From Blastococcus sp. PRF04-17 (GTDB lineage Bacteria; Actinomycetota; Actinomycetes; Mycobacteriales; Geodermatophilaceae), in the NCBI RefSeq assembly GCF_023016265.1, contig NZ_CP095412.1, positions 2,170,001 through 2,234,000 on the forward strand: 64,000 nucleotides of DNA, given 5' to 3'. A program made the translations under genes and the position numbers. The number at the start of each line of letters is the position of its first letter. Within the stretch, counting starts at the first letter, position 1. The notes beneath the pieces are model-generated. The model was not told the DNA's origin. It worked only from the letters and a program-made list of their open reading frames with translations, and did no database searches. Shown here in pieces: positions 36,199-47,885 of this stretch.

Positions 36199-36228
36199 AC
36201 CGGCTCCCCTACCCGCGGGTAGCCGGGT

Positions 36229-36960
36229 TCAGGCGGGGACGCCGCTGGGACCGAACCGCTCGACCCGGATGCCGTTGGCCGGGAACCCGAGGTCGACCAG
36301 GATCCGGCTGGCCGACTCGGCGAAGGAGGTGCCGCCGCAGACGAAGGCCTTCTGACCCGGCTCCCACAACGGGATGAGCTCGCCTGCGGTCAGCCGACCG
36401 GCCGGGCGGATGCCGTTCGCCTCCCGCGTCAGCACGATCAACGCACCGGCCTCGCGGAGCTCGCCGGCGTAGGGCAGCTCGGCCATGGTCCGGCTGGAGA
36501 CGGCGATGCGCAGCAGGTCCGGCCGGCCGATCGCCCGCGCGTGGCGCAGCATCGCCACGAACGGGACGACGCCGTACCCCCCGGCGAGGAGCAGCGCGGG
36601 CGTCTCGCCGTCCCACACGAACCACCCGCCGATCGGGCCCCGCACCTCGAGCTCGTCGCCCGGCTCGACGACGTCGGCCAGGTACGTCGACACCTCGCCG
36701 TCGGCCAGCCGCTCGACGCACAGCTCGACCAGCGGATCGCCCGGGGCCGACGCGACGGAGTAGGAGCGCTGGGCGGTGTAGCCGTCCTCGGCGGTCAGCC
36801 GCACGACGTAGTGCTGGCCGGGCAGGTGATCGACCCGGTCGTGGACGTCGAGGCGCAGCTCCACCATGCGCTGCAGCGGCCGCCGCACACCGGCGACCGA
36901 CGCCGTCCGCCAGCCCCCGGTGGGCGCATCGGGGACACCGGCGCCCAGTACCTCAGTCAC
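36229..36960 (-). CDS. FAD/NAD(P)-binding ferredoxin-reductase-like protein
   Basis: 243-aa FNR-superfamily reductase from GTG 36960, overlapping the sulfite-oxidase-like gene by 8 bases. FAD-binding YTAQRSYSVASAPGD, middle YLADVVEPGDELEVRGPIGG, NAD(P)-binding ALLLAGGYGVVPFVAML and C-terminal QKAFVCGGTSFAESASRIL. There is no 2Fe-2S domain. The tight coupling indicates that it supplies or accepts electrons for the molybdoenzyme next door. Confidence 0.87.
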   Translation of the reverse strand: MTEVLGAGVPDAPTGGWRTASVAGVRRPLQRMVELRLDVHDRVDHLPGQHYVVRLTAEDGYTAQRSYSVASAPGDPLVELCVERLADGEVSTYLADVVEPGDELEVRGPIGGWFVWDGETPALLLAGGYGVVPFVAMLRHARAIGRPDLLRIAVSSRTMAELPYAGELREAGALIVLTREANGIRPAGRLTAGELIPLWEPGQKAFVCGGTSFAESASRILVDLGFPANGIRVERFGPSGVPA

Positions 36961-37561
36961 CCTGGTACCGCTGCTGCCGCCACGGGTCGCCCCGGTCGTG
37001 GTAGCCGTTCTGCTCCCAGAACCCGGGCTGGTCACGCGTCATGAGGGACAGCCGCGAGATCCACTTCGCGCTCTTCCAGAAGTACAGGTGCGGGACCAGC
37101 AGCCGCACCGGACCGCCGTGCTCGATCGGCAGGGGCTTGCCGTCGAACTCCCAGACGATCCAGGCCTTGCCGCCGGTGACGTCCTCGAGCGGGAGGTTGG
37201 TCGTGTAGCCCGTCTTCGACGTCGCCATCACGAAGTGCGCGTCAGGGGTCGGCCGCGCCGCCTCCAGCAGGGTGTCGACGCTGACCCCGCCGAAGCGGGT
37301 GTCGAACTTCGACCAGGTCGTCACGCAGTGGATGTCGCCGAGGTACTCCGAGAACGGCAGCCGGTGCGCCTCGTCCCACGTCCAGGTGGTGGGCGACTCG
37401 ACCTTGCCGTCGACCGTGAGGCTCCACGTCTCGGGGACGATGCGGGGGGTGGGCTCGGCGGTGAGCACCGGCCAGCCCGAGCCGACGTCGTACTGGCCGG
37501 GAGGCAGCCGTGGGTTGGCCTCGCGACGCCGTCCGAGGAAGCCTCTCGTCGGTCCTGGCAC
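36953..37561 (-). CDS. sulfite oxidase-like molybdopterin oxidoreductase (YedY/MsrP-like)
   Basis: 202-aa member of the sulfite oxidase molybdopterin fold, a compact form without cytochrome or dimerisation domains. The Mo-ligand Cys is in GDIHCVTTWSKFDTRFGG; SKTGYTTNLPLEDVTGG and GGPVRLLVPHLYFWKSAKW are family motifs. No obvious Tat signal at the N-terminus, so it may act in the cytoplasm, unlike MsrP. The adjacent FNR-like gene is the likely electron partner; substrate unknown (sulfoxide or similar). Confidence 0.87.
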   Translation of the reverse strand: MPGPTRGFLGRRREANPRLPPGQYDVGSGWPVLTAEPTPRIVPETWSLTVDGKVESPTTWTWDEAHRLPFSEYLGDIHCVTTWSKFDTRFGGVSVDTLLEAARPTPDAHFVMATSKTGYTTNLPLEDVTGGKAWIVWEFDGKPLPIEHGGPVRLLVPHLYFWKSAKWISRLSLMTRDQPGFWEQNGYHDRGDPWRQQRYQGD

Positions 37562-37700
37562 GTCGTCCTCCCTGCGGATCCGGCGGAGCTGCCGCGACCG
37601 TCCGACCCTAGTGCCGGACGGAAGTGAGGGCAGCCTTACATGATCCGAGTCACCTCGCGTTTACCTCGCCGCAACGCCTGCTTGGATCTAGCTTTGACCT

Positions 37701-38402
37701 GTGGTGACGGTGACGGACCAGGTCCAGCGCAGGACTCCCAAGCAGGCGAAGACCAGCTCGGTCTTCAAGAAGATCATCATGGCGGTCAGTGGCCTGATCC
37801 TGGTGCTGTACCTGATCGCCCACATGATCGGGAACCTCAAGGCCTTCTCGGGCCGCGACGAGTTCAACCACTACTCCGAGTGGCTCCGCACGATCGGCAA
37901 CCCGGCCCTGCCGGGCGCGACCGCGCTGTGGATCATCCGGATCGTCCTGCTGGTCGCCGTGGCCGCCCACATCTGGGCCGCCGTCTCGCTGTGGCGGCAG
38001 GCGAAGCGGGCCCGTCCGCAGGGCTACGTGACCAAGAAGGCCGTGGCCCAGAGCTACGCCTCCCGCACGATGCGCTGGGGCGGCGTGATCATCGCCGCCT
38101 TCGTCATCTGGCACCTCCTCGACCTGACCTGGGGCACGGTCAACAGCCAGGGCGACGCCTCTCCCTACGACCGCCTGGTCGCCAGCTTCTCCAACCCGGT
38201 GTCCACCGCCTTCTACGCGATCGCCGTGATCCTCGTCGGCATGCACCTGCGGCACGGCATCTGGAGCGCCACCCAGACGCTGGGGCAGAGCAACCGGCGG
38301 CGGGAGCGGACCGTCAACTACGCCGCCACCGCGATCGCCACGGTCCTGACGCTCGGGTTCCTGCTCGTGCCGTTCTCCGTCCTCTTCGGGCTCGTCGACT
38401 AA
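37701..38402 (+). CDS. sdhC: succinate dehydrogenase cytochrome b subunit SdhC (b558 type)
   Basis: 233-aa five-helix heme b anchor of a SdhCAB-type succinate:menaquinone oxidoreductase. Helices around [74 protein letters not shown] and [18 protein letters not shown]. Histidines in [21 protein letters not shown] and GMHLRHG fit two-heme ligation. GTG at 37701 or 37704 starts it; it precedes sdhA by 14 bases. Confidence 0.9.
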   Translation: MVTVTDQVQRRTPKQAKTSSVFKKIIMAVSGLILVLYLIAHMIGNLKAFSGRDEFNHYSEWLRTIGNPALPGATALWIIRIVLLVAVAAHIWAAVSLWRQAKRARPQGYVTKKAVAQSYASRTMRWGGVIIAAFVIWHLLDLTWGTVNSQGDASPYDRLVASFSNPVSTAFYAIAVILVGMHLRHGIWSATQTLGQSNRRRERTVNYAATAIATVLTLGFLLVPFSVLFGLVD

Positions 38403-38416
38403 GGAGCTCCCCTGCA

Positions 38417-40359
<1,943 letters not shown>

Positions 40360-40363
<4 letters not shown>

Positions 40364-41175
40364 CGATCACCCAGGATGGCCCCCACTCGACCCCGGGCGG
40401 GTCGTCGGAGAAGCGGGGCATGAACCTCACGCTGCGCGTCTGGCGGCAGAAGGACCCGTCGGTCAAGGGCAAGATGGTGACCTACAAGGTCACCGACATC
40501 TCGCCGGACATGTCGTTCCTCGAGATGCTCGACGTGCTCAACGAGCAGCTGATCATGCAGGGCGACGACCCGGTCGCCTTCGACCACGACTGCCGCGAGG
40601 GCATCTGCGGCATGTGCGGCCTCATGATCAACGGTGAGGCGCACGGGCCGCAGCAGACGACGACGTGCCAGCTGCACATGCGCTCGTTCAAGGACGGCGA
40701 CAAGATCGACATCGAGCCGTGGCGGGCCAGCCCGTTCCCGGTGATCAAGGACCTGGCGGTCGACCGTCGCGCGTTCGACCGGATCATCCAGGCCGGCGGC
40801 TACATCTCCGTGCCGACCGGCACCGCGCCCGAGGCGCACTCGATGCCGGTGCCGAAGAAGGACGCCGACGCCGCCTTCGACGCGGCCACCTGCATCGGCT
40901 GCGGCGCCTGCGTGGCCGCGTGCCCGAACGGCTCCTCGATGCTGTTCACCGCCGCGAAGGTCACCCATCTCGGCCTGCTCCCCCAGGGGCAGCCCGAGCG
41001 CAACGACCGGGTGGTCAACATGGTGGCCCAGCAGGACCGCGAGGGCTTCGGTGGCTGCACCAACATCGGCGAGTGCTCGGCGGCCTGCCCCAAGGGCATC
41101 TCGATGGAGACCATCTCCCGGCTCAACCACGACCTGCTCGGCGCGCTCCGGGCCGGAGCGCGCCCCAAGAGCTGA
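40360..41175 (+). CDS. sdhB: succinate dehydrogenase iron-sulfur subunit SdhB
   Basis: 271-aa Fe-S subunit (GTG 40360). 2Fe-2[19 protein letters not shown] with a later CQLHM. 4Fe-4S and 3Fe-4[19 protein letters not shown] and [19 protein letters not shown]. Passes electrons from SdhA to quinone at SdhC. Stop at 41175 is followed 16 bases later by a perfect GTAC palindrome that may end the operon. Confidence 0.95.
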
Positions 41176-41190
41176 CGTGCAGCGGGGCGA

Positions 41191-41208
41191 GCTTTCTGTA
41201 CAGAAAGC
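41191..41208. repeat. single copy of the GCTTTC-GTAC palindrome
   Basis: GCTTTCTGTACAGAAAGC is a perfect 18-base palindrome and belongs to the same family as the four copies at 24.0-25.1 kb. As RNA it forms a 7-bp stem with GTAC loop, 16 bases beyond the sdhB stop, so it is probably the sdh operon terminator. Confidence 0.75.
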
Positions 41209-41242
41209 TGACAACCTGGGTTCGATGTGTGAACCTAGGGTT

Positions 41243-41781
41243 ATGACGGCTGAGCTGACGACCGACTCCACCCCCGCGGCCTGGGGGGAGCCGCGCTCCC
41301 GCACCGTGACCTGGCACGACCCCATGGTCACCGCGGCCGGTGCGCTCGAGCGGTCCGGGCTCGAGACGATGGAGGCCATCCGGGACGGCGTCCTGCCCCC
41401 TCCCCCATCGCGATGCTGATGCAGATGGGCATCACGGCACTCGAGGAGGGGCGGGTGGAGTTCACCTGCACCCTGGACGAGTCGGTCTACAACCCCATCG
41501 GCGTCGTCCACGGCGGCCTCGTGTGCACGATGCTCGACACGGTCGCCGGCTGCGCGGTGCACACCACGCTGCCATCGGGAGTCGGCTACACCTCGATCGA
41601 GCTCAAGGTGAACTACCTGCGCGCGGTGCACGCGAGCAGCGGCCCGCTGACCGCGATCGGTCGGGTGGTCAAGCCCGGGCGGAGGGTGGCGTTCGCCGAG
41701 GGGGAGGTCCTGGACGCGAACGGTCGCCAGGTGGCCACGGCGTCCAGCTCGCTGCTGGTGTTCCCGCTCCCCGCTAGCTGA
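41243..41781 (+). CDS. PaaI-like hotdog thioesterase, frameshifted
   Basis: Hotdog-fold acyl-CoA thioesterase, about 179 aa if repaired, from ATG 41243. First segment TVTWHDPMVTAAGALERSGL and TMEAIRDGVLPPPP; second segment IAMLMQMGITALEEGRVEF and YNPIGVVHGGLVCTMLDTVA (the HGG motif of the family), ending VATASSSLLVFPLPAS. One C is missing from the C-run at about 41,404-41,408; with it, PPPPIAMLMQ is continuous. It hydrolyses small or aromatic acyl-CoA thioesters by family precedent. Its 3' end overlaps the convergent EAL gene by 8 bases. Confidence 0.85.
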
Positions 41782-42741
41782 TCGGCGTCCGCGCCGCCCG
41801 CTGGGCCAACCAGGCCCAGAGCTGGTCCGCCGGCAACGGCCGGCTCAGGTGGTAGCCCTGGACGAGGTCGCAGCCCAGGCCGGCCAGCGCGTCGACGGTC
41901 TCCTGGTCCTCGGCGCCCTCGGCGACCAGGGTCAGGTCGAGCGCGTGCGCGAGCTGCAGGGTGGAGGTCACGATCGACGCTGCCCGCGAACTCCCGGTCA
42001 TCGCCCCGATGAACACCCGGTCCAGCTTGAGCTCGGTCACCGGCAGCGCGGCCAGGTACGCCAGGTTGGAGTAGCCCGTGCCGTAGTCGTCGATCGAGAC
42101 GCCGACCCCGGCGTCGCGCAGCCGGGACAGGACACGCACCGCCCGCTCGCGGTCTTCCATGAGGATGCTCTCGGTCACCTCGAGGACCAGCGCCGTCGGC
42201 GGCAGGTCGTGGCGCCGCAGCACCGTCGCGACCTCGTCGGGGAACTCCTCGTCGACCAGGTTCGAGGGGCTGACGTTCACCGACACGGTGAGCAGGCCGC
42301 CGTCGTCGGCCCACCGCCGGCACTGAGCCAACGCCATGTCGACGACCGCCGAGGTCAGCCGGCTCATGAGCCCCGCCGACTCGGCCAGGTCGATGAACGC
42401 GTCGGGGAACAGGAGGCCGCGCGTCGGGTGCTGCCAGCGCACCAGCGCCTCGACGCCGTCCACCTCGCCGGTCGCCAGCGCCAGCTTGGGCTGGTAGTGC
42501 AGCACGAGCTGTCCCTCGGCGATGCCGGCGCGCAGCTGCTCGACCACCTCGACCCGGTGCCGTCCCTCACCGTCGCGCTCGTCGTCGTAGAGAGCCCGCC
42601 CGCGAGCAGTGCCAGCGCCCAGGTGCCCCCGAAGAGCACCCCGAGGAGACGGACGGTACGCAGCCGTCGGTCGGCGGCGCGTCCGTGGACGCCCGCCGTC
42701 GCGGCGTCGGACCGCTGGTTGCGCAGCCCCCGTATCGGCAC
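41774..42741 (-). CDS. EAL-domain cyclic-di-GMP phosphodiesterase, probable frameshift near N-terminus
   Basis: EAL domain from LRAGIAEGQLVLHYQPKLAL to QGYHLSRPLPADQLWAWLAQ: VEALVRW (EAL site), EVTESILMEDRERAVRVLS, DDYGTGYSNLAYL and KLDRVFI are intact; EGAED replaces the usual EGVE. It likely cleaves c-di-GMP to pGpG. In the EAL frame the ORF opens at 42892 with Arg-rich junk. The adjacent frame has a convincing N-terminus from GTG 42741 (positive stretch, then LLGVLFGGTWALALLAGGL as a membrane helix), joined by one missing base near 42,595 to YDDERDGEGRHRVEV. I place the start at 42741 with modest confidence. Confidence 0.75.
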
Positions 42742-42867
42742 GCCGGTGCCGCCTCTGCAGTGAGTTCTCCACGCGCTCCCCGTCCGGGGGAGCAACGCCC
42801 GTGACCAGGGCTCGCCCTGGACGACGTCCACCGCGGCTGCCACGCTCCGGGACGGGAGGGTGGCGCG

Positions 42868-43254
42868 ATGGCGACCTGGGACGACGTGGCACGGATCTGC
42901 CTGGCCTTGCCGGCGACGACCGAGGCCACCTCGTGGGGGTCGCGCGCCTGGAAGGTCCGCGACAAGACCTTCGTCTGGGAGCGCCCGCTCCGCAAGAAGG
43001 ACCTCGCCGAACTCGGCCGGACCGCGCCGACCGGGCCGGTGATCGGCGCGGCGGTGCCCGACGAGGGCGCGAAGGCGGCCCTGATCGCCGAGGAGCCGGC
43101 GGTCTACTTCACGACATCGCACTTCGACGGCTACCCCGCGGTCCTCTGCCGGCTCGACCGGCTGGACGAGCAGGCGCTGCGCGAGCTGGCGGAGGAGGCG
43201 TGGGCGAGCAAGGCCCCCCGCCGCCTGGTCGCCGAGCACCGGGTCGGCGACTGA
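42868..43254 (+). CDS. MmcQ/YjbR-family DNA-binding-like protein
   Basis: 128 aa from ATG 42868. Family features: VARICLALPATTEATSWGSR, AWKVRDKTFVWERPL, IAEEPAVYFTTSHFDGYPAV and a C-terminal LAEEAWASKAPRRLVAEH. YjbR folds resemble double-wing DNA-binding modules, but function is unknown. It lies between the two EAL-domain genes, is oriented opposite to one and upstream of the other, and shows no coupling. Confidence 0.85.
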   Translation: MATWDDVARICLALPATTEATSWGSRAWKVRDKTFVWERPLRKKDLAELGRTAPTGPVIGAAVPDEGAKAALIAEEPAVYFTTSHFDGYPAVLCRLDRLDEQALRELAEEAWASKAPRRLVAEHRVGD

Positions 43255-43350
43255 CCCCGCGCTCTGTCTCGACTGGCGCCCTGCACTTCAGTCAGGAGTG
43301 ATCCGGACCGATGAACGTGTGGTCGTGACCATGCGGGAGGCGGTGGAACT

Positions 43351-45917
43351 GTGCGCAAGCAAGGCGGAGGACAGGAACGGCGCGGCGCCCTGCCGCTGTC
43401 ACGCCGCGGCCAGGCCACCTTCATCGGCGGCCTGATCGCCGCCCTGCTCGCCGTCGCCGCCCTGCTGGGCCCTGCGCACGCCGACCGGGAGCCCTACCTG
43501 CCGGGGTTGGACCTGCCGGTGTGGGCCATGGTGCTCGCGACGACGCTCGCCTTCGCGGCGACCGACGTGTTCGTCCTCAACGTGCAGGCGCGGCGGGAGA
43601 CGCAGACGGTCTCGCTGAGCGAGATCCCGCTGGTCCTCGGCCTCTTCCTCGTCTCACCGGTCGCGCTGTTCGCGGGCCGCCTGCTCGGTTCCGCGGTGGC
43701 CATGATCGGCTTCCGCCGCTCACCGCCGCTCAAGGTCGCCCTCAACCTCTCGCTCATCGCGTCCGAGACGGCCGTGAGCGTCAGCGTCTTCCTGGCGCTC
43801 GCTCCGCTGGAACCCGGGGTGGGACCGGTCGCGTGGCTGGCGGCCTACGCGGCTGCGCTGGCCGCCGACCTCATGGCCGCCCTGGCGATCTCGAGCATCA
43901 TCGCCGTGCGCGACGGTGGAGTGAACTTCCGGTCCCTGCTCTCGGGAGCCGGCTCCCTGCAGGTGCCCACCGTGGCGGTGACCCTCGGACTCGTCTGCGT
44001 CGTCAGCGTGCACGCGGCTCCCGTGAGCGCGTGGCTGCTCGTGACCTTCGGCGTCCTGCTGCTGCTGGCCTTCCGCAGCTACGCGTCGCTGACCGAGCGC
44101 CACACGGATCTCGAGCGCCTGTACCGGTTCAGCCAGGCGGTCGGCAGCGCCTCCGAGCTCGACGAGGTCATGCGCAACGTGCTCGAGGAGGCCAAGGAGC
44201 TGCTCCGGTCGGAACGCGCGACCGCGGCGTTCACCGGCCCCGGCGGGGAACTCGTCGCCCGGGTCCGCATGGACGCAGCCGGTCGGCTGTCGCGGTCCGA
44301 GGAACCGGCCGGACCGGAGGACGCCTGGCTGCTCGACCAGGTCGTCGGCGGGGGGCGGCCGGTCCTGATGCCGCGGTCCACGCGCGCGCCCGAGGCCCGC
44401 CGCTGGCTGGAGATCTACGGCATGCGCGACGCCGTCGCCGTCCCGCTGACCGGCTCCTCGGGCATCGTGGGCGCCCTCGTCGTCGCCGACCGGCTCGGCG
44501 ACGTCCGCACCTTCGAGGAGGCCGACGCCCTGCTGCTGGAGACGGTGGCGAGCCATGCGGCGGTCGCGCTACGCAACGGCGAGCTGATCGGACAGCTCCG
44601 GCACGAGGCCTTGCACGACTCGCTCACCGGCCTGCCCAACCGCGCGGACCTGCAGCGACGCCTCACGGCCTCCCTGGTCCCGGCCGCCGACGGATCGGTG
44701 GCGCCCGTCGCGGTCATGGTGCTCGACCTCGACGAGTTCAAGCAGGTCAACGAGACGCTGGGGCACCAGCAGGGCGACAACCTGCTGCGCGAGGTCGGTC
44801 TCCGGCTCGAGGGAGTCATCGGGGACAGCGGAACGGTGGCCCGGCTCGGCGCCGACGAGTTCGCCGTCCTCGTACCCGCCGCCGGGGACGAGGACCGCGT
44901 GGTGCACCTGGCCCGCCGGGCGTTGCGGGCGCTGGAGCGGCAGGTGCCCCTCGCCGGCATGCCGGTGGAGATCGGCGGCTCCGTCGGGATCGCCCTCGCC
45001 CCGGGCCACGGGACCGACGCCACGGCGCTGCTCAAGCGGGCCGACACCGCCATGCACGAGGCCAAGTCATCGACCGACCGGGTGCGGCTGTACGAACCGG
45101 GGCTGGACTGTGACAGCCCCCGACGACTGACGCTGGTGTCGGAGCTCCGGTCGGCCGTCCACGAGGGACTGATCGAGGTCCACGTGCAGCCGCAGGCCGC
45201 GCTCGCGGATGGCCGGATCACCGGTGTCGAGGCCCTCGTCCGGTGGGAGCATCCGACACTGGGCCGGGTCAGCCCGGACGAGTTCATCCCCGTCGCCGAG
45301 CGCAGTGGGCTCATCGGTCCGCTGACCACGCGCGTACTGGACACGACCCTGGAGGCCTGCTCCCGTTGGCGGGACGCGGGGCACGACCTCGGCGTCGCGG
45401 TGAACCTGTCGACCCACAGCCTGCGGGAGCACGACCTCGTGCGGCTGGTGGGCATGCTGCTGGAGACCCACGAGGTGCCGGCCGACCGGCTGACGCTCGA
45501 GGTGACCGAGAGCTCGGTGATGGTCGATCCCACTCGTGCGGCGCCGTCCTGGACGGCCTCCGGGGGCTGGGGGTGCGGCTGTCGGTGGACGACTTCGGCA
45601 CGGGCCACTCGTCGCTGTCCTACCTGCAGCGCCTGCCGGTGCAGGAGGTCAAGATCGACCGCAGCTTCGTGACGACGCTCGGCTCGGCCGTGGAGAGCTC
45701 GGCCATCGTGCGGGCGATCGTCGACCTCGGCCGGCACCTCGGGCTCGAGGTGGTCGCCGAGGGCGTCGAGGACGCCGCGACGTGGGAGCTGCTGGCCTCG
45801 CTCGGGTGCGACTTCGTGCAGGGCTGGCACCTGGCCCGCGCGATGCCCATCGAAGAGCTGCTCCCCTGGCTCGCCGGCCGATCCGTCCAGACCCTCCCGA
45901 GCCCGCTACCCGGGTGA
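43351..45917 (+). CDS. membrane GAF-GGDEF-EAL cyclic-di-GMP protein, frameshifted
   Basis: About 855 aa if repaired, GTG 43351 with GGGAGG about 12 bases upstream. Residues 20-240 form a multi-helix membrane sensor (GQATFIGGLIAALLAVAALL, VLATTLAFAATDVFVL and more). A GAF domain follows (LYRFSQAVGSASELDEV to DAVAVPLTGSSGIVGALVV). GGDEF: LHDSLTGLPNRADL but RLGADEF at the signature, so cyclase activity is doubtful. EAL: GVEALVRWEHPTLG, EVTESSVMVDP, DDFGTGHSSLSYL, VKIDRSFV and QGWHLARAMPIEEL look active. The frame breaks near 45,541; one added base joins DPTRAA to VLDGLRGLGVRLS. Probably a c-di-GMP hydrolase tuned by a membrane signal. Confidence 0.88.
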
Positions 45918-45920
45918 CGG

Positions 45921-46817
45921 TCAGGAGGCGGGGAGGATCCGCTCGACGACGTCCGCGGGCAGAAGGCCGGCTCGCCCGAAGCGCCGTGCCGCCTCGACGA
46001 ACTGCGGCGCGCACGACGAGAGGTCGGCGAGCATCTTGCGCGCGTCGTCCTCGCGGCCGGCCAGGGCGGCCACGACCGCCCGCCACAGCAGCTGGTCGGG
46101 CTCGGTGACGGGGTCCATCGGCCGCAGCAGCTCCAGCTCCCGGTCGGCGGTCAGCGCGTCGCCGTCGATGGCCTGCTGGAACGCCCGGACGACGTCCTGG
46201 TAGCGGGCCTTCGTGATCAGGAGATCGGTGAGCGCCGCGATGGGATCGGGTGAGTCGTCGACCCGCAGGTCGACGGCCATGTCGTGCCAGGGGCGACCGG
46301 TGGTCGACGGCCGGATCACCATGATCGCCGCCGACCGCCTGCCCCGGAAGTCGCCGCCGGCCTCCTCGGCGGCCTGCAGGGCGTTGAGGAGGCGCTGGGC
46401 GAGCGGGCCGGAGGAGTTCTCGAACCGCTCGACCATCGCGATCCAGACCTGCGGCGAGGCGACCATGTTGGCCAGGGCCACGCAGCCGTCGCCGACGAGG
46501 TGGCCGGCGGCCTCGACGCACTGTGCGCCGGTGTAGGCGGCCAGGTCCCCGTTCACGCCGAGGACGGCGACCTGGCGGCGCTCGGGCTGGGGGTCGACGC
46601 TGCTCAGTGCGGTGAGCACCTCCTGGGCGGTGAACCCGCCCTGGAGCAGTTCCAGGCCGACCGCGCCGTACATGGGCTCGGCCATCGACTGGGTGGCGAT
46701 GACGCCGTGCCCGGGCAGCGCGAAGGGCACGCTGTTGCCCACGGCGAAGGCCTGGGACTGGGTCGCGACGCCCATCTCACCGGTGTCGGCGTCACGAGCC
46801 ACGATCGAGTACGTCAC
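45921..46817 (-). CDS. DUF1028 protein
   Basis: 298 aa. Starts MTYSIVARDADTGEMGVATQ and continues FAVGNSVPFALPGHGVIATQ, YTGAQCVEAAGHLVGDGCV and ALANMVASPQVWIAMVERF, all typical of DUF1028, an Ntn-hydrolase-like family proposed to have amidase or lipid-linked roles. No signal peptide. Convergent with the EAL gene (3 bases apart) and followed by the deaminase gene on the same strand; function not known. Confidence 0.85.
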   Translation of the reverse strand: MTYSIVARDADTGEMGVATQSQAFAVGNSVPFALPGHGVIATQSMAEPMYGAVGLELLQGGFTAQEVLTALSSVDPQPERRQVAVLGVNGDLAAYTGAQCVEAAGHLVGDGCVALANMVASPQVWIAMVERFENSSGPLAQRLLNALQAAEEAGGDFRGRRSAAIMVIRPSTTGRPWHDMAVDLRVDDSPDPIAALTDLLITKARYQDVVRAFQQAIDGDALTADRELELLRPMDPVTEPDQLLWRAVVAALAGREDDARKMLADLSSCAPQFVEAARRFGRAGLLPADVVERILPAS

Positions 46818-46857
46818 GCACGACCCCTACCCGGCCCTCCCCGGGGGGCAAACCCCG

Positions 46858-47847
46858 TCACGCGGCCGCGACCGCATCGAGGTGGCGGGACTTGACCTCC
46901 TCCGGCAGGAAGCTGGCCCGGAAGCTGTTCTCCGCCAGCCGGCGCCGCTGCTCGGCGGTCAGGCCGAGCGCCCGGGTCACCGCGGTCACGTTGTCGTGCA
47001 GATAGCCGCCGAAGTAGGCCGGATCGTCGGAGTTGACGGTGGCCAGCAGCCCGTGGGCGAGCATGGCCGGCAGGGGGTGGTCCTCGAGCCGGGCGACGGT
47101 GCGCAGCGCCACGTTGGACAGGGGGCAGACGGTCAGCGGCAGCTGCTCCTCGCGCAGCCGAGCGACCAGGTCCCGGTCCTCCAGGCTGCGGTTGCCGTGG
47201 TCGACCCGCTCCACGCCCAGCCGGTCGAGGGCCGAACGGACGTACGCCGGCGGCCCCTCCTCCCCCGCGTGGGCCACCCGGTGCAGCCCCTCGTCGGCGG
47301 CCCGGGCGAACACCCGCTCGAAGCGCTCCGGCGGAAAGCCGACCTCGGCGCTGTCGAGGCCGACGCCGATGACCAGCCCGCGGTACGGGAGCAGCCGCGG
47401 GAGCAGCGCCTCGGCCTCGTCCGGGTCGCGGTCCCGGAGGAAGCAGGCGATCAGCCGGGCGGACATGCCGTGCCGCTCCTCGGCCCGGGCGAACGCCTCG
47501 CCCAGTCCCTCCATCACCACCTCGAGCGGCACGCCGCGGGCGAGGTGCGCCTGCGGATCGACGAACACCTCGGCGTGCCGGACGCCCTGCGCGGCCGCCC
47601 GGGCCAGGTAGGCGTCGGCGAGATCGACGAAGTCCTCGGGCCGCTGGAGGACCGCCATGAGCTCGTAGTAGAGGTCCAGGAAGGACTGCAGGTCCCGGAA
47701 CGAGTAGGCGCGGCGCAGGTCGTCGAGCTCGGTCGAGCGCAGCGGCGTGCGGTTGCGGACGGCCAGGCGGAGCGCCAGCTCGGGCTCGAGGGTGCCCTCG
47801 ATGTGCACGTGCAGCTCGGCCGTCGGCAGGATGGGAACGCTGGACAC
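46858..47847 (-). CDS. adenosine/adenine deaminase
   Basis: 329-aa metal-dependent deaminase of purine salvage. Metal ligands: ELHVHIEGT (HxH), AHAGEEGPPAYV and VNSDDPAYFGG; the hinge SLEDRDLVARLREEQLPLTV then CPLSNVALRTV is closer to the adenine-deaminase branch (ADE/PF00962) than to classical Add. Whether adenosine or adenine is the substrate is open. Cytoplasmic. A 40-base gap to the DUF1028 gene suggests co-transcription. Confidence 0.87.
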   Translation of the reverse strand: MSSVPILPTAELHVHIEGTLEPELALRLAVRNRTPLRSTELDDLRRAYSFRDLQSFLDLYYELMAVLQRPEDFVDLADAYLARAAAQGVRHAEVFVDPQAHLARGVPLEVVMEGLGEAFARAEERHGMSARLIACFLRDRDPDEAEALLPRLLPYRGLVIGVGLDSAEVGFPPERFERVFARAADEGLHRVAHAGEEGPPAYVRSALDRLGVERVDHGNRSLEDRDLVARLREEQLPLTVCPLSNVALRTVARLEDHPLPAMLAHGLLATVNSDDPAYFGGYLHDNVTAVTRALGLTAEQRRRLAENSFRASFLPEEVKSRHLDAVAAA

Positions 47848-47885
47848 GCCCGGACCGTAGCGGCACGACCGCCGCGGGGCGCCGG

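Noticed and set aside
37618-37642. Possible iron box (GGCAGCCTTAC) before sdhC
   Set aside because: Matches only part of the DtxR/IdeR consensus and lacks the symmetric half; not reported as a site.
42364-43239. 876-base minus-strand ORF upstream of the EAL gene as a separate protein
   Set aside because: Only the stretch after GTG 42741 looks protein-like (a membrane helix) and it most likely belongs to the EAL gene; the rest is antisense to the YjbR gene.
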